This document shows positions 7,927 to 14,812 of a stretch of 33,655 bases of DNA, piece after piece (position 1 is the first letter of the stretch; each line of letters begins with the position of its first letter). This DNA comes from Nitrospirota bacterium. Lineage in GTDB: Bacteria > Nitrospirota > Nitrospiria > SBBL01 > JAADHI01. The position numbers and the translations under genes were made by a program. The notes beneath the pieces are model-generated. The model did not search any database, was not told where the DNA came from, and saw only the letters and a program-made list of their open reading frames with translations. The stretch is taken from assembly GCA_029261165.1 (NCBI GenBank), contig JAJDBV010000006.1, forward strand, positions 1 to 33,655. The letters are read 5' to 3'.

Positions 7927-9204
7927 GTGTATATGATTACAGGCGGTATCACGAAGTTCAAAAAGGCCAATACCGAAATGGACTTTCGGCTCATGGTCAA
8001 GTCGGCCTATGATTATGCCCTTAAGGATCTTCCGAGCCTGAAGCCTGAGATGTTTGACGGGAGTGTCGGATCTTATTTTTCTGATCATTTCACACGACAA
8101 TTGATGGCGGCCATCATGGTTCAGGATTACCTGGGCCTATGCCCGAAGCCGTCCCGACGGGTTGAAGGCGGCGGGGCGACCGGGGGACTTTGTTTTCAGA
8201 GTGCCTGGGAGTCGGTCGCTTCAGGCAGAATGGATATCTGCCTTGCATTTGGGTTTGAGACGATGTCCCGCGTGAATACCTGGAAGGGGAACGAATTTAT
8301 CGCCTTGGCGTCAGATACCAATTTTGACTATCCCGTCGGGGGGTTCTATAGCGGCTACTATGCCATGATGGTCCAAAGGCACATGCATGAGTTTGGAACG
8401 ACACCGGAGCAGATGGCGAAAGTTTCCATTAAGAATCACGCCAATGCCCTGTACAATCCCTATGCGCAGAGACCAGAGCTGTTGACAGTCGAGGATGTCC
8501 GAAGTGCTAAGATGGTCGCGACGCCTCTTACGATGCTTGATATTTGCACGATGTCGGATGGTGCGGCTGTCGCTGTTCTGGCTTCGGAAAAGGTCGCCGA
8601 AAAAATTTGTAAACGGCCCGTCAAAGTGGCAGGTGTCGGGAGCGGGACGGATGCGATGCGGATGGCAGACCGGCCACGTGGGAAAGTCCTCCTTCTTCCT
8701 CATGAACGGGCAAGCGACTACAAAGGCTTAAAATACCCGGGAGTCCACTCTTTCCGGGGTGGACGCATGGCGGCGAAACTGGCCTATCAGATGGCCGGCA
8801 TTCAAAACCCGGCGCAGGATCTTGATTTTGTTGAACTGCATGATGCCTACACTTCTTCTGAGATACAGACCTACGAAGATCTTGGTCTATGTAAGTATGG
8901 TGAAGGGGGATGCTTTGTTGAAGAAGGAAGCCCTTTTATGCCGGGGATCAACTATGGCCTGGACCTTCCAAAGCGAGGAAAGATTCCGGTGAACCCAAGC
9001 GGAGGTCTCCTGGCCTGTGGTCATCCGGTCGGTGCCACGGGCCTGATGCAGGCGGTCTTCGCTTTCTGGCAGTTGCAGGGGAGTATTAAAAAACATCTGG
9101 GGAGCAGCCAGCTCCAGGTCAGGAATGCAAAGCGGGGCCTGATTCACAGCCACGCGGGAACGGGGACCTATATCACAGTCAGCATCCTCGAGCAACCCCA
9201 ATAA
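7927..9204 (+). CDS. SCP-x/archaeal-type thiolase homologue lacking the active-site cysteine
   Basis: This protein of about 425 residues has the thiolase fold of the SCP-x/acetyl-CoA acetyltransferase-like group. The region that normally reads CATG or CASG reads VEGGGATGG, so the nucleophilic Cys position is Gly83 (codon GGG at 8173). Cys89, six residues on, is the nearest thiol. Other landmarks remain: VASGRMDICLAFGFETM, HDAYT, NPSGGLLACGHPVGATG and, near the C-terminus, HSHAGTG. It follows the B12 protein by 58 bases. The partner DUF35 zinc/OB protein usual for this group is missing. The start is uncertain: GTG 7927 or ATG 7933, neither with a well-spaced ribosome site. It may be a non-condensing acyl-CoA-binding protein or use different chemistry. 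Confidence 0.85.
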   Translation: MYMITGGITKFKKANTEMDFRLMVKSAYDYALKDLPSLKPEMFDGSVGSYFSDHFTRQLMAAIMVQDYLGLCPKPSRRVEGGGATGGLCFQSAWESVASGRMDICLAFGFETMSRVNTWKGNEFIALASDTNFDYPVGGFYSGYYAMMVQRHMHEFGTTPEQMAKVSIKNHANALYNPYAQRPELLTVEDVRSAKMVATPLTMLDICTMSDGAAVAVLASEKVAEKICKRPVKVAGVGSGTDAMRMADRPRGKVLLLPHERASDYKGLKYPGVHSFRGGRMAAKLAYQMAGIQNPAQDLDFVELHDAYTSSEIQTYEDLGLCKYGEGGCFVEEGSPFMPGINYGLDLPKRGKIPVNPSGGLLACGHPVGATGLMQAVFAFWQLQGSIKKHLGSSQLQVRNAKRGLIHSHAGTGTYITVSILEQPQ

Positions 9205-9322
9205 ACCGCCGATTCACCTGCAATACTGCGTTATCGGTCTTTTCGGTTCCTCAACGTACGAAGAGTACGCCTCGATCACCAAAAATACCTCTGGCCTTGT
9301 CTTGCAGGCAACTTGACGGTTT
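9203..9322 (+). repeat. Family A hairpin repeat, copy 2
   Basis: This 120-bp element is highly similar to 5054-5176 and in the same orientation. It has AAACCGCC and GACGGTTT ends and a central AACGTACgaaGAGTACG. It fills the whole space between two convergent genes. Its first two bases are the last two of the thiolase TAA stop, and it ends 11 bases before the radical SAM stop. A long hairpin here could terminate or protect transcripts from both sides. Confidence 0.85.
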
Positions 9323-9333
9323 ATCCCAAGATT

Positions 9334-10773
9334 CTATGTTCTCTCCTGGATGATTTCGAACTGTTGTTTTGTGGGTTCCGCGCAGCAAAACCAGGGTTCG
9401 GTTAGTCTTGGTGGGCGTTTACGGTCAGCGTGAACGGGATGTGTAATCGTGACCGGTGGGCGTCCCTCATAGACCGCATAGGCGATTTCTTTCAATTGAT
9501 AGAAAATGGCGGCGGGGTCCACCTCCTCTTGTGTTCCTTTTTCTACTTCCTCAGCGAATACTTCCTGGAGTCGGTCGACCCTGGGATCCGGATGCGTCCA
9601 GTGATAAGTAAATAACTCTTGAATGAGGGGACCCAAGTGAGGCGTGATGCTCGGTTCTGACAGGAGAAGGGAGCCAGGCGGGATGAGTAGGCGGATCGTG
9701 TATTGTACCGGGTCTAGGGCATCGATCAGGCCTTCCTTTTCAACGAAGTCGAAAAGGTCGATGATGTCTTCAATCGTGGTCCAGGGGGTAAAGGGAACAA
9801 GTGAGGGGCGGAGCGTGATCCCGGCCTGCCGTGTCAGATGAACCGCACGGGTAATATCGGCTCTCGTGTGGTTTTTATCGAGATAGGACAAGATGGTATT
9901 ACTGAGCGACTCCGCGGCTGAGACGACAAAGATACAGCCCAGTTCGGCCAGTTCTGAAAGAGAGGACTGATCCCGGATAAGATGTTCGATCTTGGCGGTG
10001 AAATCGAAGGTGAGGTCTGGAAAGTGCGCATGCATTGATCGGACAATGCGCAGAGAATGGACGGGGCCGTTTAAGAAGTCGGGATCACCGAAGGTAATAT
10101 GTGTTGCTCCCATTTCAACAAGGCTTTTAATATCTTCCAGAACAACCTCACGGGGAATAAGAAAGAAACGTCCGTCATAGACTGACGGGATCGGGCAGTG
10201 TCGGCAGTGGTATCGGCAGCCCCGGCTTGCCTCAACGTAACCCACTTGCCGAAGTGTGCCGTTTTCCTCCAGGTGGGCATATTTTTCAAGAGGGGGAAGC
10301 AAGGTCCGACGCGGCGCGATGAAAGGAAGATGTGTCAGGGTCGGTGCCGCATTATTTCGGCGCGTGCTGACGCCTTCAATGGGCCGACCACCATTTGCTT
10401 CAAGAGATTTTACAAGTGAAACCAATGCGGTTTCGTATTCTCCTCCGATAATGGAGTCTGCACATTTTCCAAGGAGCGCATCCTTGTTGAGGGATGAATA
10501 GAGGCCGAAGAAGGTAATATGGCAAGTGGTGTTGTTCTCCCGGACCCGTGTGGAGACCATGGATCCGATGCGCAGGGCGGTGTGCATCGGGACAGAAATG
10601 GCAATCAACCTGGCCCGCTTGATTTTGGCCATGTCGAGTTTCTGGACGGAGAGGTCGATGATATCAGGGAAATATCCTGCCTGTTCTAAAAAGGCCAGGG
10701 GCGACGCAAGCGCGATGGGCTGGTGTCCCAGTTCGTAACAGGAGATGAGTAATATTTCTCCGGGACCTTTCAC
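9334..10773 (-). CDS. B12-binding-domain radical SAM protein with CCAEP tail
   Basis: This 479-residue radical SAM enzyme has an N-terminal cobalamin-binding-like Rossmann region (about residues 1-130; ISCYELGHQPIALASP at the front). The SAM-cleaving [4Fe-4S] motif is C186-x3-C190-x2-C193 (RGCRYHCRHC), within a TIM-barrel core that continues through DPDFLNG and AAESLSN. The C-terminus carries EPWFCCAEPT (Cys463-Cys464, codons TGC TGC). This matches what I recall as the CUAEP/CCAEP-tail radical SAM (seleno)protein family, where the first tail cysteine can be selenocysteine. Here both are ordinary cysteines. GTG start at 10773 overlaps the upstream gene's stop as GTGA, so translation is coupled. 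Substrate is unknown. Confidence 0.88.
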   Translation of the reverse strand: MKGPGEILLISCYELGHQPIALASPLAFLEQAGYFPDIIDLSVQKLDMAKIKRARLIAISVPMHTALRIGSMVSTRVRENNTTCHITFFGLYSSLNKDALLGKCADSIIGGEYETALVSLVKSLEANGGRPIEGVSTRRNNAAPTLTHLPFIAPRRTLLPPLEKYAHLEENGTLRQVGYVEASRGCRYHCRHCPIPSVYDGRFFLIPREVVLEDIKSLVEMGATHITFGDPDFLNGPVHSLRIVRSMHAHFPDLTFDFTAKIEHLIRDQSSLSELAELGCIFVVSAAESLSNTILSYLDKNHTRADITRAVHLTRQAGITLRPSLVPFTPWTTIEDIIDLFDFVEKEGLIDALDPVQYTIRLLIPPGSLLLSEPSITPHLGPLIQELFTYHWTHPDPRVDRLQEVFAEEVEKGTQEEVDPAAIFYQLKEIAYAVYEGRPPVTITHPVHADRKRPPRLTEPWFCCAEPTKQQFEIIQERT

Positions 10774-11180
10774 TCCGATCCTTTTGGATTATAAGTGATG
10801 AGGTTCCCCCAATAGGTGAAGGCCTTCATCTTTTTTATGGAGATATGTTCCATATACCTGACCGGCCCATCCTTTGTCATGACCTTGATATACCCACCCG
10901 TCTCCAAGTCGATAAAGAGGTCAAAGTCTTTCAATGACGTATAGATCAATTCTCTACGGTCTCGTGTTTCCCAATAATACTTTCCGTCCTCTTTCGTGAT
11001 AATGAGGGCATTGGTGAGTTTTTGATTGTTGTCGAGCTTGACGTTATGGGAAATTTCTTTTGAAATTCTTGTTTGAACGACGGGCAGGCCATGGAGGGCG
11101 ATCTCTTTTCCAAATGCAGGGGATGCCAGTGAGAGAAATAGTCCTAACGGAATAATCCACAAAGAATGATGCCTATTCAT
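10770..11180 (-). CDS. Small secreted protein of unknown function, coupled to the radical SAM gene
   Basis: This 136-residue protein has a clear signal peptide (MNRHHSLWIIPLGLFLSLASPAFG, cleavage likely after AFG). The mature part is a mixed polar/beta-rich sequence with no cysteines and a YWGNLITYNP ending. I do not recognise the family. AGGGAGG sits 5 bases before ATG 11180. Its stop overlaps the start of the radical SAM gene by four bases, so the two are co-translated. Being periplasmic, it is unlikely to be modified by a cytoplasmic radical SAM enzyme after export, but modification before export cannot be excluded. Function is open. Confidence 0.75.
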   Translation of the reverse strand: MNRHHSLWIIPLGLFLSLASPAFGKEIALHGLPVVQTRISKEISHNVKLDNNQKLTNALIITKEDGKYYWETRDRRELIYTSLKDFDLFIDLETGGYIKVMTKDGPVRYMEHISIKKMKAFTYWGNLITYNPKGSE

Positions 11181-11243
11181 TAATCCTCCCTATTGGTTTC
11201 GAGTGGTACAAGTGATTTTTACTTTCGTGAGAAATTACACAAT

Positions 11244-11273
11244 AATATATCAGAATCTTCTTCACGCCGTAAA
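11244..11273 (-). promoter_or_regulatory. Candidate promoter for the secreted protein/radical SAM pair
   Basis: On the minus strand, TTTACG (11273-11268), an 18-bp spacer and TATATT (11249-11244) lie upstream of the ATG at 11180. The pair would then be transcribed separately from the aap operon that ends at 11312. Confidence 0.4.
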
Positions 11274-11311
11274 CTGGCGGTCTTGGAGCGAATTGAATCG
11301 GGCGTGGAGCG

Positions 11312-12070
11312 TCAGTGTCCAAGTATTTTTGAGAGAAAGTCCTTCGACCGTTCATGTCTTGGATTTGTGAAGAAAATATCAGGCGTTGTTTCCTCGATAA
11401 TCTTACCCTGGTCAAAAAATAGAACCCGGTTTGCAACTTCTCTGGCAAAGCCCATCTCATGGGTGACAACAAGCATCGTAATCCCGGTTCTGGCGAGTTC
11501 CTTCATGACATCAAGCACCTCCTTAATCATCTCAGGATCTAATGCGGATGTTGGCTCGTCAAACAACAAGACTTCAGGTTCCATGGCAAGGGCTCTGGCG
11601 ATGGCGACTCGTTGCTGCTGGCCGCCCGACAACTGACCGGGGTATTTAGATGCCTGTTCCGGGATGCCTACCCGTTCTAACAATTCCATCGCTTTTTTTT
11701 CGGCCTGCTTCCTGGGGCGTTTACGAACGTGTATCTGCGCGAGGGTGATATTGTCCATGATGCTCAGGTGCGGAAAGAGGTTGAAACTTTGGAAGACCAT
11801 TCCCACCTCTTTCCGTATGGTTTCGATATTCTTCAAATCATCGTTCAGGACTGTTCCATGGACGATGATTTCCCCCTCTTCGTGGACTTCCAGGCGATTG
11901 AGTGTCCGTATGAATGTTGATTTCCCAGAGCCGGATGGCCCGATGATCACAACCACTTCTCCTTTAGCGACTTCGACATTTACGCCCTGTAAGGCGTGGA
12001 AGTCACCAAACCATTTGTGGACGTTGCGGCAGACAATCACCTTCTCCTCGTAAGGGCTCATCTCACCCAT
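11312..12070 (-). CDS. aapP: General amino-acid ABC transporter ATP-binding protein AapP
   Basis: This 252-residue ATPase of the polar amino-acid transporter (GlnQ/HisP) class drives uptake through the AapQ/AapM pore. Walker A is GPSGSGKST, the Q-loop is [11 protein letters not shown], the signature is LSGGQQQR, Walker B is [11 protein letters not shown] and the switch histidine is in VTHEMGFA. The start is ATG 12070 with GGAGG five bases upstream, or possibly the ATG at 12061. Both starts and the Shine-Dalgarno sequence lie inside repeat B1 (12050-12189), so residues up to about Tyr7 are repeat-encoded. It is the last gene of the aapJQMP operon, 140 bases after aapM. Confidence 0.93.
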   Translation of the reverse strand: MGEMSPYEEKVIVCRNVHKWFGDFHALQGVNVEVAKGEVVVIIGPSGSGKSTFIRTLNRLEVHEEGEIIVHGTVLNDDLKNIETIRKEVGMVFQSFNLFPHLSIMDNITLAQIHVRKRPRKQAEKKAMELLERVGIPEQASKYPGQLSGGQQQRVAIARALAMEPEVLLFDEPTSALDPEMIKEVLDVMKELARTGITMLVVTHEMGFAREVANRVLFFDQGKIIEETTPDIFFTNPRHERSKDFLSKILGH

Positions 12071-12189
12071 ATTTTCCTCCGTGACTGCGTTGCTGTGGTA
12101 CTCGAATCCTCATGTATAAACCATACATTCAGGTTCTGCGTTCCTCGCTCCTTGCCACAAATAAAAATCTAGGCAACCTGAGCCCTTAC
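12050..12189 (+). repeat. Family B hairpin repeat, copy 1, overlapping the aapP start
   Basis: This 140-bp element is bounded by perfect 11-bp inverted ends: GTAAGGGCTCA at 12050-12060 and TGAGCCCTTAC at 12179-12189. The core shares GCGTTGCTGTGG, CTCGAATCCTCA and GGTTCTGCG with the other three copies, and the centre can pair (CATGTA/TACATT region). The left arm runs into aapP and carries CCTCC (12076-12080), which on the minus strand is that gene's GGAGG ribosome-binding site. Confidence 0.87.
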
Positions 12190-12210
12190 AAAACATGATT
12201 TTATCTGTTC

Positions 12211-13428
12211 TCATCGGATACCGACCCCAAGTTGTCTTTCTAGATTTTGGCTGTATATTGACATCAAATAACTAAAAATCCAATAGACGAGTGCGATCGT
12301 CATGAAAACCTCGGCTTCCAATCCTATAAAGTTGGGTTGACCAATGGCTGCTTTCGCGGCCCCGGTCAGATCCAGCAGTCCAACAATTGCAACCAGGGAG
12401 GTATCCTTAAAGAGGGCGATGCATTCCCCGACGAGTGCGGGTATGACGGCACGGATTGCTTGGGGCAGAATAATCAAAAAATTTGTTTGAACGCGATTCA
12501 ACCCAAGCGCTTGCGCTGCTTCGTTTTGTCCTATCGGGAGTGCCTGTAATCCTCCCCGGATATATTCTGCCATATAAGCCGCGGCAAAGAGAGTGACGGC
12601 AATCATCACGCGCACGAGGTTGCTGACGACCAAGGCGGGTGGAAGAAACAAGGGGATGAGCACCTGACCCATAAATAACAGAGTGATCAAGGGAACGCCG
12701 CGTATGGTTTCAATAAATCCGATGCAAAATAATTTTATCACCGGGAGCTCGCTTTTCCTTCCCAAGGCCAGGGCAATCCCAAATGGGAATGAGGCAGCAA
12801 TGCCGACAACGGTTACCAGCAGTGTTAAAAGCAGTCCGCCCCACAAATGGTTCGTCACCTTAGGTAAAAAAGAATTGCCCGTAAAACCGCTCAGCAATAT
12901 CAAGCTAAGCAAGATGTAGAGGAGCCATCCTATGCCGAAGACCTTGGCTCGGGAGAAGGCTTTCTTTTTTGTGGTGGTATAGCCCAGGAGATAGAGTCCA
13001 AGTCCGGCGATGAGGAAATAATGATTGATCGCATTCATCCCTTCACGGTCCGAACCATTGCCTCCAATTACAATCCACAGGGCGCAAGCCGTAAAGAGCA
13101 TAAACAGAGACGCACTTTTGATCCCCATCGTTGTCTGGGTGGCGACGGTGCCGCCAATCAGTCCCATCAAGAGCACGACATTCAGGAAGACTCTCCAGAG
13201 TTGGTCTGCCGGATAAGATCCGACTGCAAAAAGGTGGATATTATCAACGATGACTTCCCAGTTTGCATCATGAACAACGAACACAAGTATCGGAACCAAT
13301 ATGAGATAAGCCAGCCATAGACTTCCCAGGCTCAACAAAGCACTGCGCCAGGAACTAAACATGTTTTTTCTGAGCCAAAGAATCATCATATTTTTAGACA
13401 CTGTATGAGAAGACATGATCAAGGTCAT
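12211..13428 (-). CDS. aapM: General amino-acid ABC transporter permease AapM
   Basis: This 405-residue inner-membrane permease has the long form typical of AapM/BztC, with a hydrophobic N-terminal region (segments near residues 30-52, 80-120 and 135-150) ahead of the ABC permease core. The EAA loop that contacts the ATPase reads EAAQALGLNRVQTNFLIILPQ, preceded by AAYMAEYIRGGLQALP. It pairs with AapQ to form the pore. The upstream aapQ gene ends 37 bases earlier. The start at 13428 has only a weak TGGA in front, and an in-frame ATG at 13416 is an alternative. Confidence 0.93.
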   Translation of the reverse strand: MTLIMSSHTVSKNMMILWLRKNMFSSWRSALLSLGSLWLAYLILVPILVFVVHDANWEVIVDNIHLFAVGSYPADQLWRVFLNVVLLMGLIGGTVATQTTMGIKSASLFMLFTACALWIVIGGNGSDREGMNAINHYFLIAGLGLYLLGYTTTKKKAFSRAKVFGIGWLLYILLSLILLSGFTGNSFLPKVTNHLWGGLLLTLLVTVVGIAASFPFGIALALGRKSELPVIKLFCIGFIETIRGVPLITLLFMGQVLIPLFLPPALVVSNLVRVMIAVTLFAAAYMAEYIRGGLQALPIGQNEAAQALGLNRVQTNFLIILPQAIRAVIPALVGECIALFKDTSLVAIVGLLDLTGAAKAAIGQPNFIGLEAEVFMTIALVYWIFSYLMSIYSQNLERQLGVGIR

Positions 13429-13465
13429 TCCAGATTGTTTGTGTTCCGATGCAGGCCGGGCCGCT

Positions 13466-14662
13466 TCACCTTGTGACGATTTCTGTTTTGGTATTAAACC
13501 AGTTAATAATTGTCGAAATGAATAAGCTGAGGCTTAGGTATGATCCCATGATGAGGAGTATTATAGGGATCGCATTTCCAGACTGGTTGGAGATTGTTTG
13601 AGATACCTGAAAGAGGTCTGCAAAACCAATAACAAGCGCCAGACTGGAGTTTTTTGTCAGGTTGAGATACTGATTTGCAAGCGGAGGAAATATGACACGC
13701 AAGGCTTGAGGGAAGACAACCCGTCGGAAGATCTGTAATGGGGTTAAGCCCAGAGCCTGGGCCGCTTCACCTTGTCCTTTATGGACTGCCAGGATTCCCG
13801 CTCTGACGATCTCAGCAATGAAGGCTGCCGTATAGATCGTCAGCCCTGTCAACAATCCCATAAATTCCGGCGAAAAATGAATCCCGCCCTGAAAATTGAA
13901 TCCTTTCAAACGAGGTGAACTGAGGTGAAGCGGGTATTGCGGAAGTGCGAAAATACTGAGAAGGGACACTCCTGAAAATACCAGTAAAGGGAGGAGTATC
14001 TTGGATTGAGGCAAACCGCTCCTCCTTTCTTTCCGCTTCATGATGGTCAGTACTCCGATCCCGCTTAGTATGGCAAGGCCGATAAAGCCAAACCACATTC
14101 TGGTTGTGTCGGTCCCTTCCCACCAGGGGAAAAATGCGCCGCGATTGCTCAGGTGAATTGATCCGGGGAGTGGAATAGACTGTCGAATCCCTGGAAGGGC
14201 CAGATAGACTACGTGATACCATGCGAAAAGCTGTACCAGCAATGGAATATTTCGAACAATCTCCACATAGGCTGTTGACAGTGTATTGATCAAAAAGTTG
14301 TGTGAGAGGCGTCCCACGCCGATGAGGGTGCCGAGGACCGTACTCAGAAGAATCCCCAGAACAGAGACGTAAAGCGTATTGACTGCGCCGACTTGAAATG
14401 CCTTCCAATATGAGTTTTTAGAGGAAAATTCAATTCCTTCACTGATTGAAAACCCTGCCTCTTCCGTCATGAATCCAAACTGGATCTTTAAGTTCTGCTG
14501 GGCCAGTCCGGAAAACATATTACGGAGCAACCAGAAAGCCAGAATCCCGATGATGAGAAAAAAAAGGAGTTGGAGCAGAAGGTTGATCATTTTAACATTG
14601 CGATAAAAAGGAATGCGGATTGCTTCAGATTTGTGAAGGGAGGAATGTGGGTTGTTTGTCAT
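13466..14662 (-). CDS. aapQ: General amino-acid ABC transporter permease AapQ
   Basis: This 398-residue permease is the partner of AapM. It has a first membrane segment near residues 26-46 (LLLQLLFFLIIGILAFWLL), a large periplasmic-type insertion about residues 155-255, and a C-terminal core with the EAA loop GEAAQALGLTPLQIFRRVVFPQ and TAAFIAEIVRAGILAV. The 5' side shows no Shine-Dalgarno sequence: the eight bases before ATG 14662 abut repeat B2, which separates it from aapJ. Translation may therefore be weak relative to the binding protein. The 3' end contains a 17-bp exact copy of part of its own EAA-loop coding sequence, overlapping the stop codon. Confidence 0.93.
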   Translation of the reverse strand: MTNNPHSSLHKSEAIRIPFYRNVKMINLLLQLLFFLIIGILAFWLLRNMFSGLAQQNLKIQFGFMTEEAGFSISEGIEFSSKNSYWKAFQVGAVNTLYVSVLGILLSTVLGTLIGVGRLSHNFLINTLSTAYVEIVRNIPLLVQLFAWYHVVYLALPGIRQSIPLPGSIHLSNRGAFFPWWEGTDTTRMWFGFIGLAILSGIGVLTIMKRKERRSGLPQSKILLPLLVFSGVSLLSIFALPQYPLHLSSPRLKGFNFQGGIHFSPEFMGLLTGLTIYTAAFIAEIVRAGILAVHKGQGEAAQALGLTPLQIFRRVVFPQALRVIFPPLANQYLNLTKNSSLALVIGFADLFQVSQTISNQSGNAIPIILLIMGSYLSLSLFISTIINWFNTKTEIVTR

Positions 14663-14670
14663 AGCAATTT

Positions 14671-14810
14671 GTAACGATTTAGATTGCCTGTATAAGGCTT
14701 CAGGGTAAGGCGCGAGGAGCGCAGGACCACAGCGTATTCTTTATAAGTGAGGATTCGAGCATCACAGCAACGTCGCCATGGACCCTTAGATGGGTAAGCT
14801 GAGTCGGTGC
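14671..14810 (-). repeat. Family B hairpin repeat, copy 2, between aapJ and aapQ
   Basis: This element of about 140 bp occupies almost all of the aapJ-aapQ gap. In the minus orientation it carries GTTGCTGTGATGCTCGAATC and GCGCTCCTCGCGCCTTACCC, as copies B3 and B4 do. Its ends are weakly inverted (GTAACGATTTAGATTGCC against GCACCGACTCAGCTTACCC). It starts 3 bases beyond the aapJ stop. In the operon mRNA it would form a strong structure directly after the binding-protein gene, a position where REP hairpins raise upstream over downstream expression in other transport operons. Confidence 0.83.
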
Positions 14811-14812
14811 TT

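Noticed and set aside
10326-10340. Selenocysteine in the radical SAM protein
   Set aside because: Relatives are thought to carry Sec in the tail, but here both tail codons are TGC and there is no in-frame TGA in the gene.
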